Of a stretch of DNA of 64,000 bases, positions 8,609 to 19,501 are shown in pieces. Below the pieces are notes generated by a model. The model saw nothing but the letters and a program-made list of their open reading frames with translations, did no database searches and was not told the DNA's origin. Numbering within the stretch: position 1 is the first letter of the stretch; the number at the start of each line of letters is the position of its first letter. The translations under genes were made by a program, and so were the position numbers. The stretch is from Prorocentrum cordatum. Lineage: Eukaryota > Sar > Dinophyceae > Prorocentrales > Prorocentraceae. The stretch lies in assembly GCA_963575745.1 (NCBI GenBank), contig CAUYUJ010001338.1, positions 1 through 64,000 on the forward strand, in the 5' to 3' direction.

Positions 8609-8770
8609 CAGGCTGGATTTCGACCAGGGTTCGGTTGTGATGACCACCTGTTTGCCGACGCCCTGTTAACGGAGAAGTGCAACGAGTTCAACGTCCCTTC
8701 GTGGGTCGCTACACCGGACTTCAAAAAAGGCTTTCGATTCCACGTCGCATGCCAGTCTCTGGGATCCCAT
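8609..8770 (+). pseudogene. LINE reverse transcriptase, motif 1-A region, truncated
   Basis: The frame from CAG at 8609 encodes QAGFRPGFGCDDHLFADAL, then NEFNVPSWVATPDFKKGF. In LINEs QAGFRxGxSxxDxxF is followed by motif A, D-F-x-K-A-F, whose Asp binds catalytic magnesium. Here the Asp is kept but FKKAF reads FKKGF. Similarity fades by about 8770. No motif C (YADD) is present, so the 3' half of the polymerase is lost or replaced by the repeat array that follows. Confidence 0.7.
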
Positions 8771-8819
8771 ATTGGAGGACATCGACCAAACAAAAGGGGG
8801 GCATTGATTAGCGCTGCCC

Positions 8820-9470
8820 GTCGGGAACCTAAAAATCGCCTCTTGGGGCGCTATTGGGGCGCTCTTGGGCGTTCTTGGGGCCGTTTTGGTGCTCTTTTGG
8901 GCCTCTCTTGGAGCCCTCTCGGGCCATCTTGGAGCCATCTTGAGGCCTCGGATGGCCATCGGAAGCGAAAAAGGCGAGAAAGTCAACACACCTTGATTGT
9001 CCGAAGGTTTTGGAAGGAGTTTGGCCTCTTCGGGGCCTCCTGGGGGAGCTCCTCGGCCACTTAGAGCCGTCTTGGCGCGGTCTTGGGGCCTCATGGAGCA
9101 CCGCGGGGGCCATCATGAGGCATCTTGGGATATCTTGAGCCATATTGGAGGGCATCTTGGGCTCGCCCAGGCGCTCTTGGAGTCATCTGAATCAGTTGCC
9201 CCCCCAGGAGGCCAACATGTGGTCAAATCTTAGTCAAACCAATGACTTTGGCATTCTCGCCGGAGCCTCTTGGAGCGTCTTGGGGGCCTCTGGGGGGCCT
9301 CTGGGGGCCTTTGGGGGATCTCGTGGGGGCCTCTTGGGGGCATCCTGGGGGCCTCTTGGGGGACTCCCGGGGCCTCCTGGCCACTTCTTGGGGCCCTCTT
9401 GGGGCACCATAGGGAGCCTTCGGAGCGCTCTTGGGGCCATCTCGGGGGAGATCAATCAAGGGGGGGGTCC
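8820..9470. repeat. GGGGCCTCTTGG-type array, + orientation
   Basis: Many irregular 9-12-bp units of GCCNTCTTGGG/GGGGCCTCTTGG. The same family fills 11931-13500 and 30185-30720 (and 55910-56215) in this orientation, and 17230-18420 in the opposite one. Open frames in it (Trp/Gly/Ser-rich or Pro/Arg-rich) are artefacts. Confidence 0.85.
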
Positions 9471-9685
9471 TTAATTAGGGCCCCCTTCCAGGAGGCCAGA
9501 ATGGGGCCAGTAAAACCAATGATGTTGGCTTCCTCGCCGAGGCCGTTTTCGACGCTCCATCTACCCGAGGAACCCCCCGTCCAGGTCCAAGGGAGGGGGT
9601 AGGGGAGGGGTAAACCACTCCCCGAAGGGGAAGAAAAGGGGTTGGAAGAGGAAGCTCCCTAGACCATCTACGCCCTGAAGGGCTG
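9471..9685. other. Non-coding spacer
   Basis: GC-rich sequence with a G-rich run near 9590-9640. I see no gene or clear repeat. Confidence 0.4.
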
Positions 9686-9871
9686 GTGGGATTCAACATA
9701 CCCGGATGGATCGACGAGCGACGCTCCAGGCGTCAACGTTGGAGTGAACGATTGTGCCAACTGAATGCTGAACAGTGGGCCCGAAGAGTACAGGATTGGA
9801 TTCCAGAAGGGCAGAGAGCCCGCGGGCGCCCGCAGGCACGATGGGCCGACCAGCTTACACTGAGCCCTTAG
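9686..9871 (+). pseudogene. LINE C-terminal remnant (GRPxxRW motif)
   Basis: The open frame ends ...WARRVQDWIPEGQRARGRP, then QARWADQL, with a stop at 9869-9871. W...V..W.PE..R.RGRP..RW.D is the conserved C-terminal tail of several LINE groups. It lies 0.9 kb after the truncated reverse transcriptase on the same strand, so it may be the 3' end of that LINE, with polymerase sequence replaced by the GGCCTCTTGG array. That connection is inference. Confidence 0.55.
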
Positions 9872-10274
9872 GGCACGCAGCCGGGCGCTAGCGCGTGCGG
9901 CTCGTACTCAGTGTTCCGTTCCGTTCCGTCCAGCGGTGCCGTGAACAAATCGCGACGGGAGGTTTTGTATCCCATTTTCAGCCACTGGGGGCCATCGCTG
10001 GGCCTAAGTCAGGCGTGTCCCTTTTACAGGGGGGAATATTCAAGAATAATCCACATAAATAGCATGGTGACGATTTGTCTTGTATCCTTATATATATACA
10101 CACCTATGCACATATGCATATACCTAGATGTGTATATATGGGCACGACACGAACCTGCCGTTTTTTTGTGTGGTCTGTGTCCTTCATGGCGGGGCCCTGC
10201 CAGGCACTTGTACCACGCCTGGCAGGGGCGGAAGGAGACGCTGGGGCAGGCTGGAGGGTTTCTCCGAAGGGCTT
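9872..10274 (+). other. Spacer with a solo family Z end and a weak TPR-like block
   Basis: Bases 10007-10035 (AGTCAGGCGTGTCCC, then TTTTACAGGGGGGA) match the left terminal repeat of family Z without a partner. About 10186-10270, in the frame reading LYHAWQGRKETLGQA, faintly resembles a KLC-type TPR (L...A..GR.ETLG). That match is too weak to call an exon. Confidence 0.4.
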
Positions 10275-10936
10275 AGGCGACCCGTCCTCCTCCTCCTCCT
10301 CTCTCCCCCTTCTCTTGCTCCTCCTCCTCCTCCTCCTTCTCCTCCTCCTCCTCTTCCTCTTCTTCGTCCTCCTCCTGCTCCTCCTCCTCCCTCCTCCTCT
10401 TCCTCCTCCTCCTCCTCCTCCTTCTCCTCCGCCTCCTCCTCCTGCTCCTCCTCGTCCTCGTCCTCCTCCTCCTCCTCCTCCTCGCCCTCCCTTCCTCGGG
10501 TCGCCTCGGCGCTGCTCCTCCTCCTACTGCTTCTCCTGCTCCTCCTGCTCCTCCTGCTCCTCCTGCTCCTCCTACTCCTCCTACTCCTCCTCTCCTCCTC
10601 CTCCTCCTCCTCCTCATCCTCCTCCTCCTCCTCCTCATCCTCCTCCTGCTCCTCCTCCTCCTGCTCCTCCTGCTCCTCCTCCTCCTCCTCTTCCTCTTCC
10701 TCTTCCTCCTCCTCCTCCTCCTCCTCCTCCTCCTCCTCCTCCTCCTCCTCAATCCTCATCCTCCTCTTCCTCTTCCTTGTCCTCCTCCTGCTCCTCCTCC
10801 TCCTCCCTCCTCCTCCTCCTCCTCCTCCTCCTCATCCTCCTCCTCCTCCTTCTCCTCCGCCTCCTCCTCCTCCTGCTCTCCTCCTCGTCCTCCTCCTCCT
10901 CCTCCTCCTCCTCGCCCTCCCTTCCTCGGGTCGCCT
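10275..10936 (+). repeat. Long CTC tract bounded by an inverted decamer, with internal duplication
   Basis: About 640 bp of CTC-rich pyrimidine sequence. AGGCGACCCG at 10275-10284 is the inverse of CGGGTCGCCT at 10497-10506 and again at 10927-10936. The blocks before those two right copies (about 10376-10506 and 10787-10936) are near-identical, ending CTCGCCCTCCCTTCCTCGGG. The tract therefore contains a duplication with a period of about 430 bp. All frames through it are artefacts. Confidence 0.8.
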
Positions 10937-11467
10937 ACGGCCCCGGGGGAAACCGTCCGGGGCAGGCTCACGAGGTCACGCTGTGCTCGCTCAGCCAGCT
11001 CACACAGGTCGTCGTTTTTATGCATTGTTTTGCCGATCGGCGCGGGCCCTCGCACCCCCCCCCTTGGAGTAGATCCTGGCTGTTTGGGGCGCATGTTTCG
11101 AGCAGGTGGAGTCTCCCCCACAGGACGTTCTGTTGCAAACCGTCGCACTAAGCAGAGGTCTGGAGCCAGACCCCCCCTCCCGCCCCTTTTCCGCCCAATG
11201 TCGAAACGCCGAATGAAAAAACGCTCATTAGATGCTGCGGTCTCTGGGGCCGAGCAGGTTCGAGGACTCCGAGACCGAGAGATTCTTCTACCACCTCTGG
11301 AGCACTCGCAAGGATCGGCGGGCGCCGACTCTGTGCGCCAGGCACCGATCATGGCCGGGCCGACCCGGGATCCGGGACTGGCGTGTATGGGGCAGTCTGG
11401 CAAACGCGAGGGTGTGCGGTCGGGATTTTGTGTTTCGGTTCAGCATGTCGTTCTGGTGCGAGGCGCT
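10937..11467 (+). other. Non-repetitive stretch with a possible exon (11228-11350)
   Basis: Between two CTC tracts. Bases 11228-11350 read SLGPSRFEDSETERFFYHLW with mostly G/C third positions, as expected for dinoflagellate coding DNA. I recognise no family and see no decisive splice sites. The remainder holds nothing I can name. Confidence 0.25.
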
Positions 11468-11714
11468 GCTCCTCCTCCTCCTCCTCCTCCTCCTCCTCCT
11501 CCTGCTCCTCCTCCTCCTGCTCCTCCTGCTCCTCCTACTCCTCCTACTCCTCCTCCTCCTCCTCCTCCTGCTCCTCCTCCTCCTCCTCCTCCTCCTCCTC
11601 CTCCTCCTCTTCCTCGTCCTCCTCCTCCCTCTCCTCCTCCTCCACCTCCTTCTCCTCCTCCTCCTCCTACTCCTCCGCCTCCTCCTCCTCCTCCTCCTCC
11701 TCTTCCTCCTCCTC
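11468..11714 (+). repeat. CTC tract
   Basis: CTC repeats with TGCTCC and TACTCC variants, very like 10545-10590 of the previous tract. The following bases 11783-11822 (CGCTATCTACGGCCCCATTC, then CCAGGCGTACACG) recur in diverged form at 25809-25852. Confidence 0.85.
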
Positions 11715-11930
11715 CTCTCCACCCTACCCTCAAAAAATGGTCCTCTTCCCACCTGGCACGATACCCCTCGGCGCGACGCGCTATCTACGGCCCCATTCCC
11801 AGGCGTACACGTCCCGAGCCCAACCCTTCAGAGAACACATGGGGGAAAAAGAAGGAGATGAGAAGAAATAGGAAAAAAAGAGGCGTGTTACGATTAATGG
11901 GAGGAGGAGGAGGAGGAGGAGGAGGAGGCC

Positions 11931-13500
11931 TCTTGGGAGCCTCTTGGGGCACTCTTTTGGCCTGCTGAGAGCTTCCTGGGAGCCTCTTGGAGACCTCTTG
12001 GGGGGTTCGTTGGGCCTCTTTGGGGCCTTCGGAGGCTCTTTGGGATGCTCGTTGTCTGTCTACCGGCGTTCCTGGCCCGTCTGACGCCGTCGGAAGCCGT
12101 CTTGCCGTCCTCTCTGGGCTGCCTTGGGGCCCTCTTGGAGCGCGTCAGGGCTGTCTCGGAAACCATTTTGGGCGTATTGGAGGTCTCCTGGGCCGTTTTG
12201 GGCCCTCTTGGAGCCGTTTGGGGGGCCGCTTGGGCCGCCAAGAGGCCATCTCGGAGGCTTCTTGGGCGCTCTTGGTGCCATCTTGGTGGCTTGTGGGGCC
12301 GTCGTCTTGGCATTCGGAAAGCCGAAACTGCGCAAACGCCAAACACTGTCCTAAACCTTCGGAAATGAATGGTGTTTGCCGCTTCGGGCCTTCGGAGACG
12401 ATTTTGGGCGTATTGGAGGTCTCCTGGGCCGTCTTGGTGTCCTCTTGGGGCCGTCTGGGGGGCCGCTTGGGCCGTCAGGAGGCCATCTCGGAGGCTTCTT
12501 GGGCGCTCTTGGTGTCATCTTGGTGGCCTGTGGGGCCGTCTTGAGCCGTCAGAAAGCCCAAAATGAGCAAACGCCAAAGTCCTCGAACATCTAAGAATGA
12601 TCAACGCTTGTTCCCCAATTAGGCTTGCCTAAGGTGCTCTTGCGTGGTTAGAGATTGGTGCCTCTAATTATTATTTTGCCCATTGCTCAGAGGTTCCTCG
12701 GGTTCCTCAGGTTCCCCGCCCCCCGTGCCTCCTAATGTAACGTTGCCCGTTGCCCAAAGGTTCCTCGGGTTCCTCTGGTTCCTCGGGCTCCCCGCACCCA
12801 ATGCCAAGCAATGCCAACCCAATGCCAAGCAATGCCAAGCGATGCGCCTGGCGATGTGCCCAGCGATGCATGCAGTAGGCTTTCCCCTACATGGGGCCGC
12901 GCCTTGGAGGCCTCTTGAGCCGTCTTGGAGGCCGTCTTGGGCGATCTTGAGGCCATCTTGGGTGCATTTCGGCACGTCTTAGATTCTAAGAGACATCTTG
13001 GGACCGTCTCTTGAGGCCATCTTGGCCGTCAAGGTTTTTACGCGTCATTCTGGGTGGCCAGCGGGTTGGGCCGAAGGCCCACCAGAGACTTGTAAAATGA
13101 CGACAGAAGCCGTACTGCGGGCCTCTAGGCCGTCGTGGGGCCTTCTTGGGGCGCTTCAGGGACGTCTTGAAGGCCATGTTGGACGTCTTGGAGGGCCGTC
13201 TTGGGAGCGGGCCGTCCTATATTGGAGGCCTCTTGGGCGATCTTGGGGCAATCTTGGGGGCCTCTTGGGCCATCGGGCGGTTTTGTGAAGCAGTTGTCAA
13301 AATCCTTTCAAAACCTGAGGACGATCCATGATTGTGGTCTCTTCGGGCCTTCCTGGAGGACCTCTTGAAGGTTCTCGGGCCTTTGAGGGACCTCTTGGGC
13401 CGTCTTGGTAGGCCGTCTTGGGTGCATCATGGGCCGTCTTGAAGACATGTTGGCGCCATTTTGGCCGTCTGGGCCATCTTACGCCATATTGGCCGTCTTG
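11931..13500. repeat. GGCCTCTTGG-type array with a 236-bp tandem duplication
   Basis: The array is preceded by a short (GGA)n at 11902-11930. ATTTTGGGCGTATTGGAGG occurs at 12165 and 12401, opening two copies of a 236-bp unit. Bases 12785-12870 hold AATGCCAAGC repeats whose inverse recurs at 42985-43035. No gene is seen. Confidence 0.75.
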
Positions 13501-13535
13501 GGGACGATTTGACCAATGAGAGGTGGATTTGGGGG

Positions 13536-13795
13536 AGCTCTCCGGGTGGCTGGCGGGTTGGGCTGAAGCCCGAAAAGAACCAAAAATTTCCCGGAGAGCT
13601 CTCTGAGAGCTAGAGGGTTTTTAGAGTAGAAGCCGGACGGTGGTGGTGCCTGCCAGCAGCCCATCTTCGCCGCTCCAGAATCCCCGCAGCAGCCTGAAAA
13701 ACCTCGCAGCGTGTCCGGGAGCGCTTCTGGCACGCATCCACGCGTGCCTGCACGCGTGCAGGCACGCATGGAAGCGTGCCTGGCAGCGCTTCAGA
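13536..13795. repeat. Two palindromic structures
   Basis: Bases 13536-13604 are bounded by GAGCTCTCCGGG and its inverse CCCGGAGAGCTC. Bases about 13715-13795 centre on the perfect 20-bp palindrome TGCCTGCACGCGTGCAGGCA and extend with few mismatches to about 80 bp. Either could form a hairpin or cruciform. Confidence 0.7.
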
Positions 13796-15109
13796 AGCTC
13801 TTCAGGAGAGGTCCCCAGAGCTCTCCAGGAAAGATTTCCTGTCCCCGAGGGTCTCTTCGCTCTCCGGGTTTTGGACGCTACCAAGTTGCCAGACGTTTGT
13901 GCACCTCCTGTGGCAAGACCACAGGGGCTGGCGGATCTAGCGGGCTTCTGCCCATCCTGCCACCGCGCCTGGGATGCAGGTTGGCGACTTCATGGAGACT
14001 TGTTGGGGTGTTTTGGGATGCATCTCCAGGGCCTCATGGAAGCAGAATTTGAAGCCTCTGGGGAGCACCTTTGACGTGCCATTTTTTTTTTTGTTGTTTT
14101 GTTTCTCTCTCTCTCTCTCTCTCTCTCTGGGCAGCATCTCGGGGGCCCTTTGGAAAGACTCTTTGGAGCCTCTTGGGGGCTCCTTCGGGGCATCGAGAGC
14201 GCCTGCTGGCAGTCTCGGAGGTCCTCTCGGATCGCGGAGAGCTCGACTCTCAAGGCTGCATGAGCCTCGAGGTACTCCCGTACGCGCCAAGGCACGGGGG
14301 CGGAAAGTAGGAGTATACATGCTGGGCGTTCCAAACATGGCCTTGTCTTCGAAGATAGAAAGAGATGTCATCTTCTCTTCCTCGTCGGAAGGCGGCGGAA
14401 GTAAAACCAGGCCGCCTCCGCCGGCGGAGGCTCGGCGGAAGGCGGCGGAATTCAAAGATGTGTCCCGAAGAGATGAAACCGTTTTTGGGTTCAGGGTTTT
14501 CGAAATCGCCCATGACATGAATACGGAAAAAGAGTGGTTGCGCAAAAAGCGGGAGCGTAATCCACAGAAAACGTGAGCGGCCCTGTGGCGACAGCGACAT
14601 TTTGCTGTGTCGCGCGCGACGTGCGCCGCGCCCGAAACCCGTCATGCGTGTTGCACCGTGGACTACAAAGAGTCCATGTGGAGCTTAGTGGGCCCTGGAA
14701 ACGACAGGGCCGGTGTTTTGCCGTTTTTGTTCCCAATTCCGACGCCGTTGTGTTGCCGGTCCCGGCGCCGTCTTTCTTCCAGCTCCGGCTCTGGTTCCAT
14801 TCCCGCAGCCGTTGTTCTGCCGTTTCTGAGCGCCGTTTGTTTGTCGTTTATATTTTCAAGACATGTTTTCCGGAAACGGTGAAAGAATTGCCTTTGCGTC
14901 AGAACATTGCAACCCCTCTGCCTCCCAGGGCTGCATGAGCCATGGGACAGTCCACCACGTGCTGAAGGCAACGTGGCGGATTCTTCTGGGCCATAAAGCA
15001 GGTTGGTTGGGAGGTTTGGCCAGGGTGATCCAGGGTTGGCAACAAGGTTGGTCGGAGGGCTGGCCTGGGCAATTCTTCGATGGGCAGGTCTTCCCACGAA
15101 AGATATGGC
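13796..15109. other. Non-coding stretch
   Basis: It contains a (CT)n run (14102-14129), a short GGCCTCTTGG-like patch (14130-14240) and the 18-bp palindrome GCCTCCGCCGGCGGAGGC near 14413. I see no gene. Confidence 0.4.
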
Positions 15110-15379
15110 AGGTGTGTGGTCGGGACCCTCCGAAAGGAGGCCAAGGGCGCGCGGCACCCCAGCACCCTGGTCGCGCTGACCCAGCTGGCGACAGTCTGCT
15201 GGCACCTCGGCAAGTACGGGCACGCCGAGCAGCACCTCCGGACCGTCCTGCAGCTCCGCAGGGCCATCGGCGAGTCTCACGAGGCCAACGAGCCAGGGCG
15301 AGCCGCCGAGGTGGCATCGGAGGTTGCCAAAGGAGTGACGCAGGAAGTCGGGGCTGTCTTCACCGACGTTGGCGCTTAA
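15110..15379 (+). CDS. TPR (kinesin-light-chain-like) exon D
   Basis: The frame encodes KEAKGARHPSTLVALTQLA, then LGKYGHAEQHLRTVLQLRRA, then IGESHEAN, a clear KLC-type TPR: the HPxTL..L..LA helix followed by GKYxxAE..LR..L. The tail EPGRAAEVASEVAKGVTQEV is helical but not TPR; a stop lies at 15377-15379. Acceptors are possible after CAG at about 15110 or AAAG at 15136. This is the best-preserved TPR piece in the window, on the same strand as the others. Confidence 0.65.
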   Translation, partial: RCVVGTLRKEAKGARHPSTLVALTQLATVCWHLGKYGHAEQHLRTVLQLRRAIGESHEANEPGRAAEVASEVAKGVTQEVGAVFTDVGA

Positions 15380-15749
15380 GCTACCCGCGCAAGGTCGCGC
15401 GTGAGCGCCCTCGTTTCCAAGACGGCGTGCCACGCTGGCGGCCCGCGTGAGCCACCGCGCAAGGTCGGTTCGCAATCTCGCGTAAAACCCGGTTGCGCTC
15501 GTCGCTCAAACGCATTCATGGCCCGAGGGAAGCTGCGTCGACGAGCCAGGAGGCCCAAGTCTGGCAATACGGCAGGCTGCCGTCAGGCGTCCTGCGGCCG
15601 TGCCTGCTGCTCTGCGCTGGGCCCAAGAGGGGTCTCCTCCATTCCTTTTCCATAATGATTTCTCCCTGTCGCACCCCGAGGCCGGTTGGCCTGAGGCTTT
15701 CTCGCCATTTATGGCTCTGAAGCTGAGACATTGGCAACAGTTTCGCAGA
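15380..15749. other. Non-coding stretch
   Basis: It contains GCGCAAGGTCGCGCGTGAGCG and a related GCGCAAGGTCGGTTCGC about 70 bp later. No gene is recognised. Confidence 0.35.
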
Positions 15750-16085
15750 AAGAGGGCGGGTGGTTTTCAAAATGTGGCTCTCGCCTGCGCGCGGCGCACA
15801 TTCGTTTTGAACACTTTGCAAGAGCTTCACGGATCGAGGGTGGGTCGTTTTCACAATGTGGCTCTCGCCTTAGCGCGGCGCAGATTCGTTTACAAAAATT
15901 GCAAGAGCTTCTCGGATTGAGGGCGGTTCGTTTTCAAAGTGTGGCTCTCGCCTTAGCGCGGCGCACATTCGTTTTCAACAGTTGCAACATTTTCTCGGAT
16001 TGAGGGCGGTTCGTTTTCACAATGTGGTTCTCGCCTTAGCGCCGCGCACATTCGTTTACAAAAATTGCAACAGTTTCACAGATTC
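15750..16085. repeat. 83-84-bp tandem repeat, 4 units
   Basis: GTGGCTCTCGCC recurs at 15774, 15858 and 15941, and as GTGGTTCTCGCC at 16024. Each is followed by a GCGGCGCACATTCGTTT-like block and then TTGCAAGAGCTTC or a variant. The repeat frame at 15731-16003 is an artefact. Confidence 0.85.
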
Positions 16086-16440
16086 CCATCATCAACATAC
16101 CAGAAATGGTGTTTTGAAAGGACTCAGGATTACGTGGGCGCAACAGTCAAGTTGATCCGCTGTGTTGAAGTCAAAGGAATGGGGTTCTAGAACGATTCGG
16201 GATCGTCAACACGCAATCATCGGGTTGATCCGTGGTGTTGGAATTCCGAGAACCATGTTTTGGCATGTTTCAGGGTTTTCAAACGGTTGTCTTCCAACGA
16301 GGCAATTCCCTCAATAGAAATTAACCGTTGCAGGGCCCTATGAAGAGAGAGCTTGGAGGGTGGGTTTATTCCAACATCGTTGATAACTCTTGGGTTTGCA
16401 TTGGTCCTCCTCCTCCTCCTCCGCCAGCCCGTTTAACTCG

Positions 16441-17082
16441 GAGGTCTCTGAATTGTCGGGATCTTTCATTCGCCGAGCCATCTCGGAGTCCGAGGTGTGT
16501 CCGATTTTGTGGCTCCGCGGCCTCACTCTCTCCTCCTGGACTCGGGTCCCTGAGCCCCCCGACCAGTCTCTCGCGGTCTCTTCGGGTGCCTTCCCTAACC
16601 TTGGTGGGGATCGCATCTGGGGAGCGTGGAATGCTAGCGGGAGTGAGTTAACTAGGGACAAGAGGCTTCGGAGAGTGGCTTGGGGCGTCGCGGTGTTCAA
16701 CCACAGCTTGGAGTCTCTCCCCAATGCCGTGGGTGTTGCGAGCTCGATGTTTGGAGTTCTCGCCTGAAAGATCTCGGGTAGGGGGTGTCACGGACTCTGC
16801 GTATGTGTCGCGGGGGGTGGCCAAGATCTGAGGGTTAAATCAATTTCAAATCCGCTCTCTCCGTGATCTGTGGGATATAGTTGCCATGTTGTGCCGTTCC
16901 AGGGATGTGTAGTTCCGTCAATTCCGAACCAATGGGAGTTACAGGAGGCAGTGCGTGCTGACATGAATCCTGGCCATGTCATAGGCAACGCGATTGCCGA
17001 TTCAATTGCCGAGGAGATGTCTGCCGATGCCCAAGTCCCGTATGCTGTTCGAGCGTCGGTGGCTTGGGCATTGGGCAGATAG
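16441..17082 (+). pseudogene. LINE RNase H domain remnant
   Basis: Scattered but ordered RNase H signatures: AWNASGSELTRDKRLRRVAW, then GVAVF (about 16620-16700; the first catalytic Asp is replaced), VTDSAYVSRGVAK (about 16788-16826, the TDS/A motif), DLWDIVAML (about 16866-16895) and HVIGNAIADSIAEEM (about 16975-17025, the GN..AD motif). This is the ribonuclease H1-type domain that follows the polymerase in some LINEs. A stop and frame changes between the blocks show that it is dead. The polymerase itself is not found upstream. Confidence 0.6.
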
Positions 17083-17229
17083 CATGTACATATAACGGGG
17101 AACCGGGCCCGGGAGCCCGGGGGCCACGACCTCTACCACAAATGCGTGGCGGGGGCCCGGCCGAACCTTGGGGGACCCAAAATCGCTTCGGAGGGCGGTC
17201 CGATGAGCGTCACGGCGGCCCCAGCCAGC

Positions 17230-18420
17230 CGCCCACCACCTTGAAGACGGCTTCGACGGATCACGGAACGTCTCCAACGGCCCCAGAGGCTTCGAAGACG
17301 CCTCTTAACCCGTGCTATTTGCCCCCTATGAGGGCCACGAGAGGCAAAAATAGCTCCATTCCCTTTGTAAAAACGTACGTTTTTACCGTATTCGTGCTTC
17401 TCGTCGTCGCACAATCTTTGACGACCTCAGGGGCCCCTAAGATCGCCCCCTACACGGCCCAAGAGGCCCCCCAGAGGGCGCCAAGACGGCCCAAGAGGGT
17501 CCCAGAGGCACCCAACGGCCTCCCACAGGGCTCCTAGAGGAGCCCAAGATGGGGCAATCCAATTGGAATTGCCAGCCTCACGCCCCAAGAGGACCCCCGA
17601 GACCCCCAAGAGGCCCCTAAGCAGCCAACCAGAGGCCTCCAAGACGCCTCATAACCAGTGCAATTTGACCCCCCAGAACACCCCATGAGGCAAAAGTTGC
17701 CCCATTCCCTTCGTAAGACAAATGTTGACCGCATTCGTGTTTTTCGTCCTCGTGCCGCCCTTGACAGCCTCGGGGGCCCACACGATCGCCCCAACACGGC
17801 CCAAGAGACCCTCCAGAGGGCGCCAAGACGGCCCAAGAGGATCCTAAGACAGTCCCAGAGGCAGCGGAGATGGCCCGAACGGCTTCCCAAATGGCCCCAA
17901 GAGGAGCCCGAGCTGGGGAAATCCAATTGGAATTGCGAGCCCGCCGCCCCAAGAGGACCCCCCTAGACCCCCAAGAGGCCCCCAAGCAGCCCCCAAGAGC
18001 CTTCCAAAACGCCACACAACACGTGCAATGTGTCCCCCAAGAGGGCCCCGAGAGGCACAAATGGCCCCATTCCCTTCGTAAACCCGCTTTTTTACAAGAT
18101 TCGTTTTTGTTGGTCTTCGTATCGTCCTTACCGACTTCAGGGGCCCCCAAGATCGCCCCAATACGGCCCAGGAGGCCCCCCGGGGGCCCAAGAGTGCCCC
18201 AAGACGGTCCCAGAGCCACCCAAGACGGCCCCTATGGCCTCCCGAAGCGCCCCGAGTGGAGCCCACCCAATATAGCGGGCCCCCCCCGAGTGGAGCCCCA
18301 ATTGGAATTGCGAGCCCCCCCCGCCCCAAGAGTACCCCCAAGGGACTCCCAAGAGGCTCCCACGAGGCCCCCAGAGGCGCCCAAGAAGCTCACAGGAGAC
18401 CCCCAAAACAAACCTTTGAA
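17230..18420. repeat. CCAAGAGGCC array with about 370-bp higher-order units
   Basis: The same repeat family as at 8820, but inverted (CCCAAGAGGCCCC). A higher-order unit of 364-375 bp recurs about three times; the anchor AATTGGAATTG lies at 17561, 17925 and 18300. Each unit contains CCCATTCCCTT(C/T)GTAA. The array separates two LINE remnants (16441-17082 and 18724-19190). Confidence 0.8.
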
Positions 18421-18723
18421 GCGGGCATCGACGATGACGACGACGGCCGACGACGGCCGACGACGTGCACGAACGCGCGCGCACTCCCACGCGTCGCGCG
18501 TGCCCGCGCCGAGCGGCGCTGGGCAGTGCGGGGCAGCGCCTCCCACGGGGTTCCCAAGATGCCCTCAGGAGGCACGACTGCGTCACGCGCCTGTGCTTGA
18601 TAGCGCTGCCCAAGATCATCCAGCGCCCCCCCGGCCGGGGCTAGAACTTGAGCGCGCGCGAAGCGCGCGCGATGGTTCTAATCACATATAAGATCCAGAC
18701 CCATGTAGCGTGCGTTACGGAGG

Positions 18724-19190
18724 GTGTGCTGGAGCGGGAAGGCAAGAGGCTTCCCCGCCCCCCCAAGCTTCGAGTCAGGACTACAGCGGCGGATAGGCTC
18801 CGTTGCGCGGCCCTGGCCACGGAGCACGCGTGCCTTCAGGTCGTTGGTGACTTCTCCCAGTGCTCCAAGTGTGGGTGTCGGGCTTTTGGTCGGGACCTGG
18901 CCTGTTTTTTTGGCCACTCCGAGCTCCCCCATGGTTTGGAGCGGAGCTGTTTTCAGGCCCACGGGAATGGTTTGTCTCAGAGCTCGGGAAGCGCAAATGG
19001 CTCACAGCATTGCGCTCTGGCCCAATGAGCAAGTCCTCTGGTGCTTAGCGTGCGGATGCTACTGCTCTGTCGACGCCCTCAGGGGACTGGCCACGCCTTG
19101 TTCAGGTCGACTCTCGAGGGCGGGGGCTCATAGTATGTCCTGCATAAGCAAGGGCCTTCTGCCTGGCAGCAGGGTCTGGGGCAGGGAGCC
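18724..19190 (+). pseudogene. LINE C-terminal zinc-ribbon remnant
   Basis: Two overlapping frames carry paired-Cys blocks: QCSKCGCRAFGRDLACFFGH (about 18857-18915) and, in another frame, NEQVLWCLACGCYCSVDALR, then GLATPC (about 19027-19100). H.......C..CG......L...C is the zinc-binding tail I know from dinoflagellate LINEs that carry RNase H. It probably belonged with the RNase H remnant at 16441-17082, from which the repeat array splits it. Confidence 0.5.
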
Positions 19191-19220
19191 GAGAGAGCGG
19201 GGGGAGCGGGGGATATTGGG

Positions 19221-19410
19221 AGAGAGAGAGAGAGAGAGAGAGCGGCGAGCGCGGCGCCCGCGCCCGCGCGCGGCGCCCGCGCCCGCGCGCGGCGGGGCGG
19301 CGATCAACAGCAGCTTGGTCGCCATCAGGCGCCGCCCTGCTTCTCTCCCCCCGCCTCCGCCTCCGCCCGTGCCCGACCCTGCCTCTGCCTTGCCTGGTCT
19401 GGCCCTCCTC

Positions 19411-19501
<91 letters not shown>

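Noticed and set aside
10186-10270. TPR exon (LYHAWQGRKETLG)
   Set aside because: Only a short, poor match to the TPR pattern, with no acceptor and no HPDT block.
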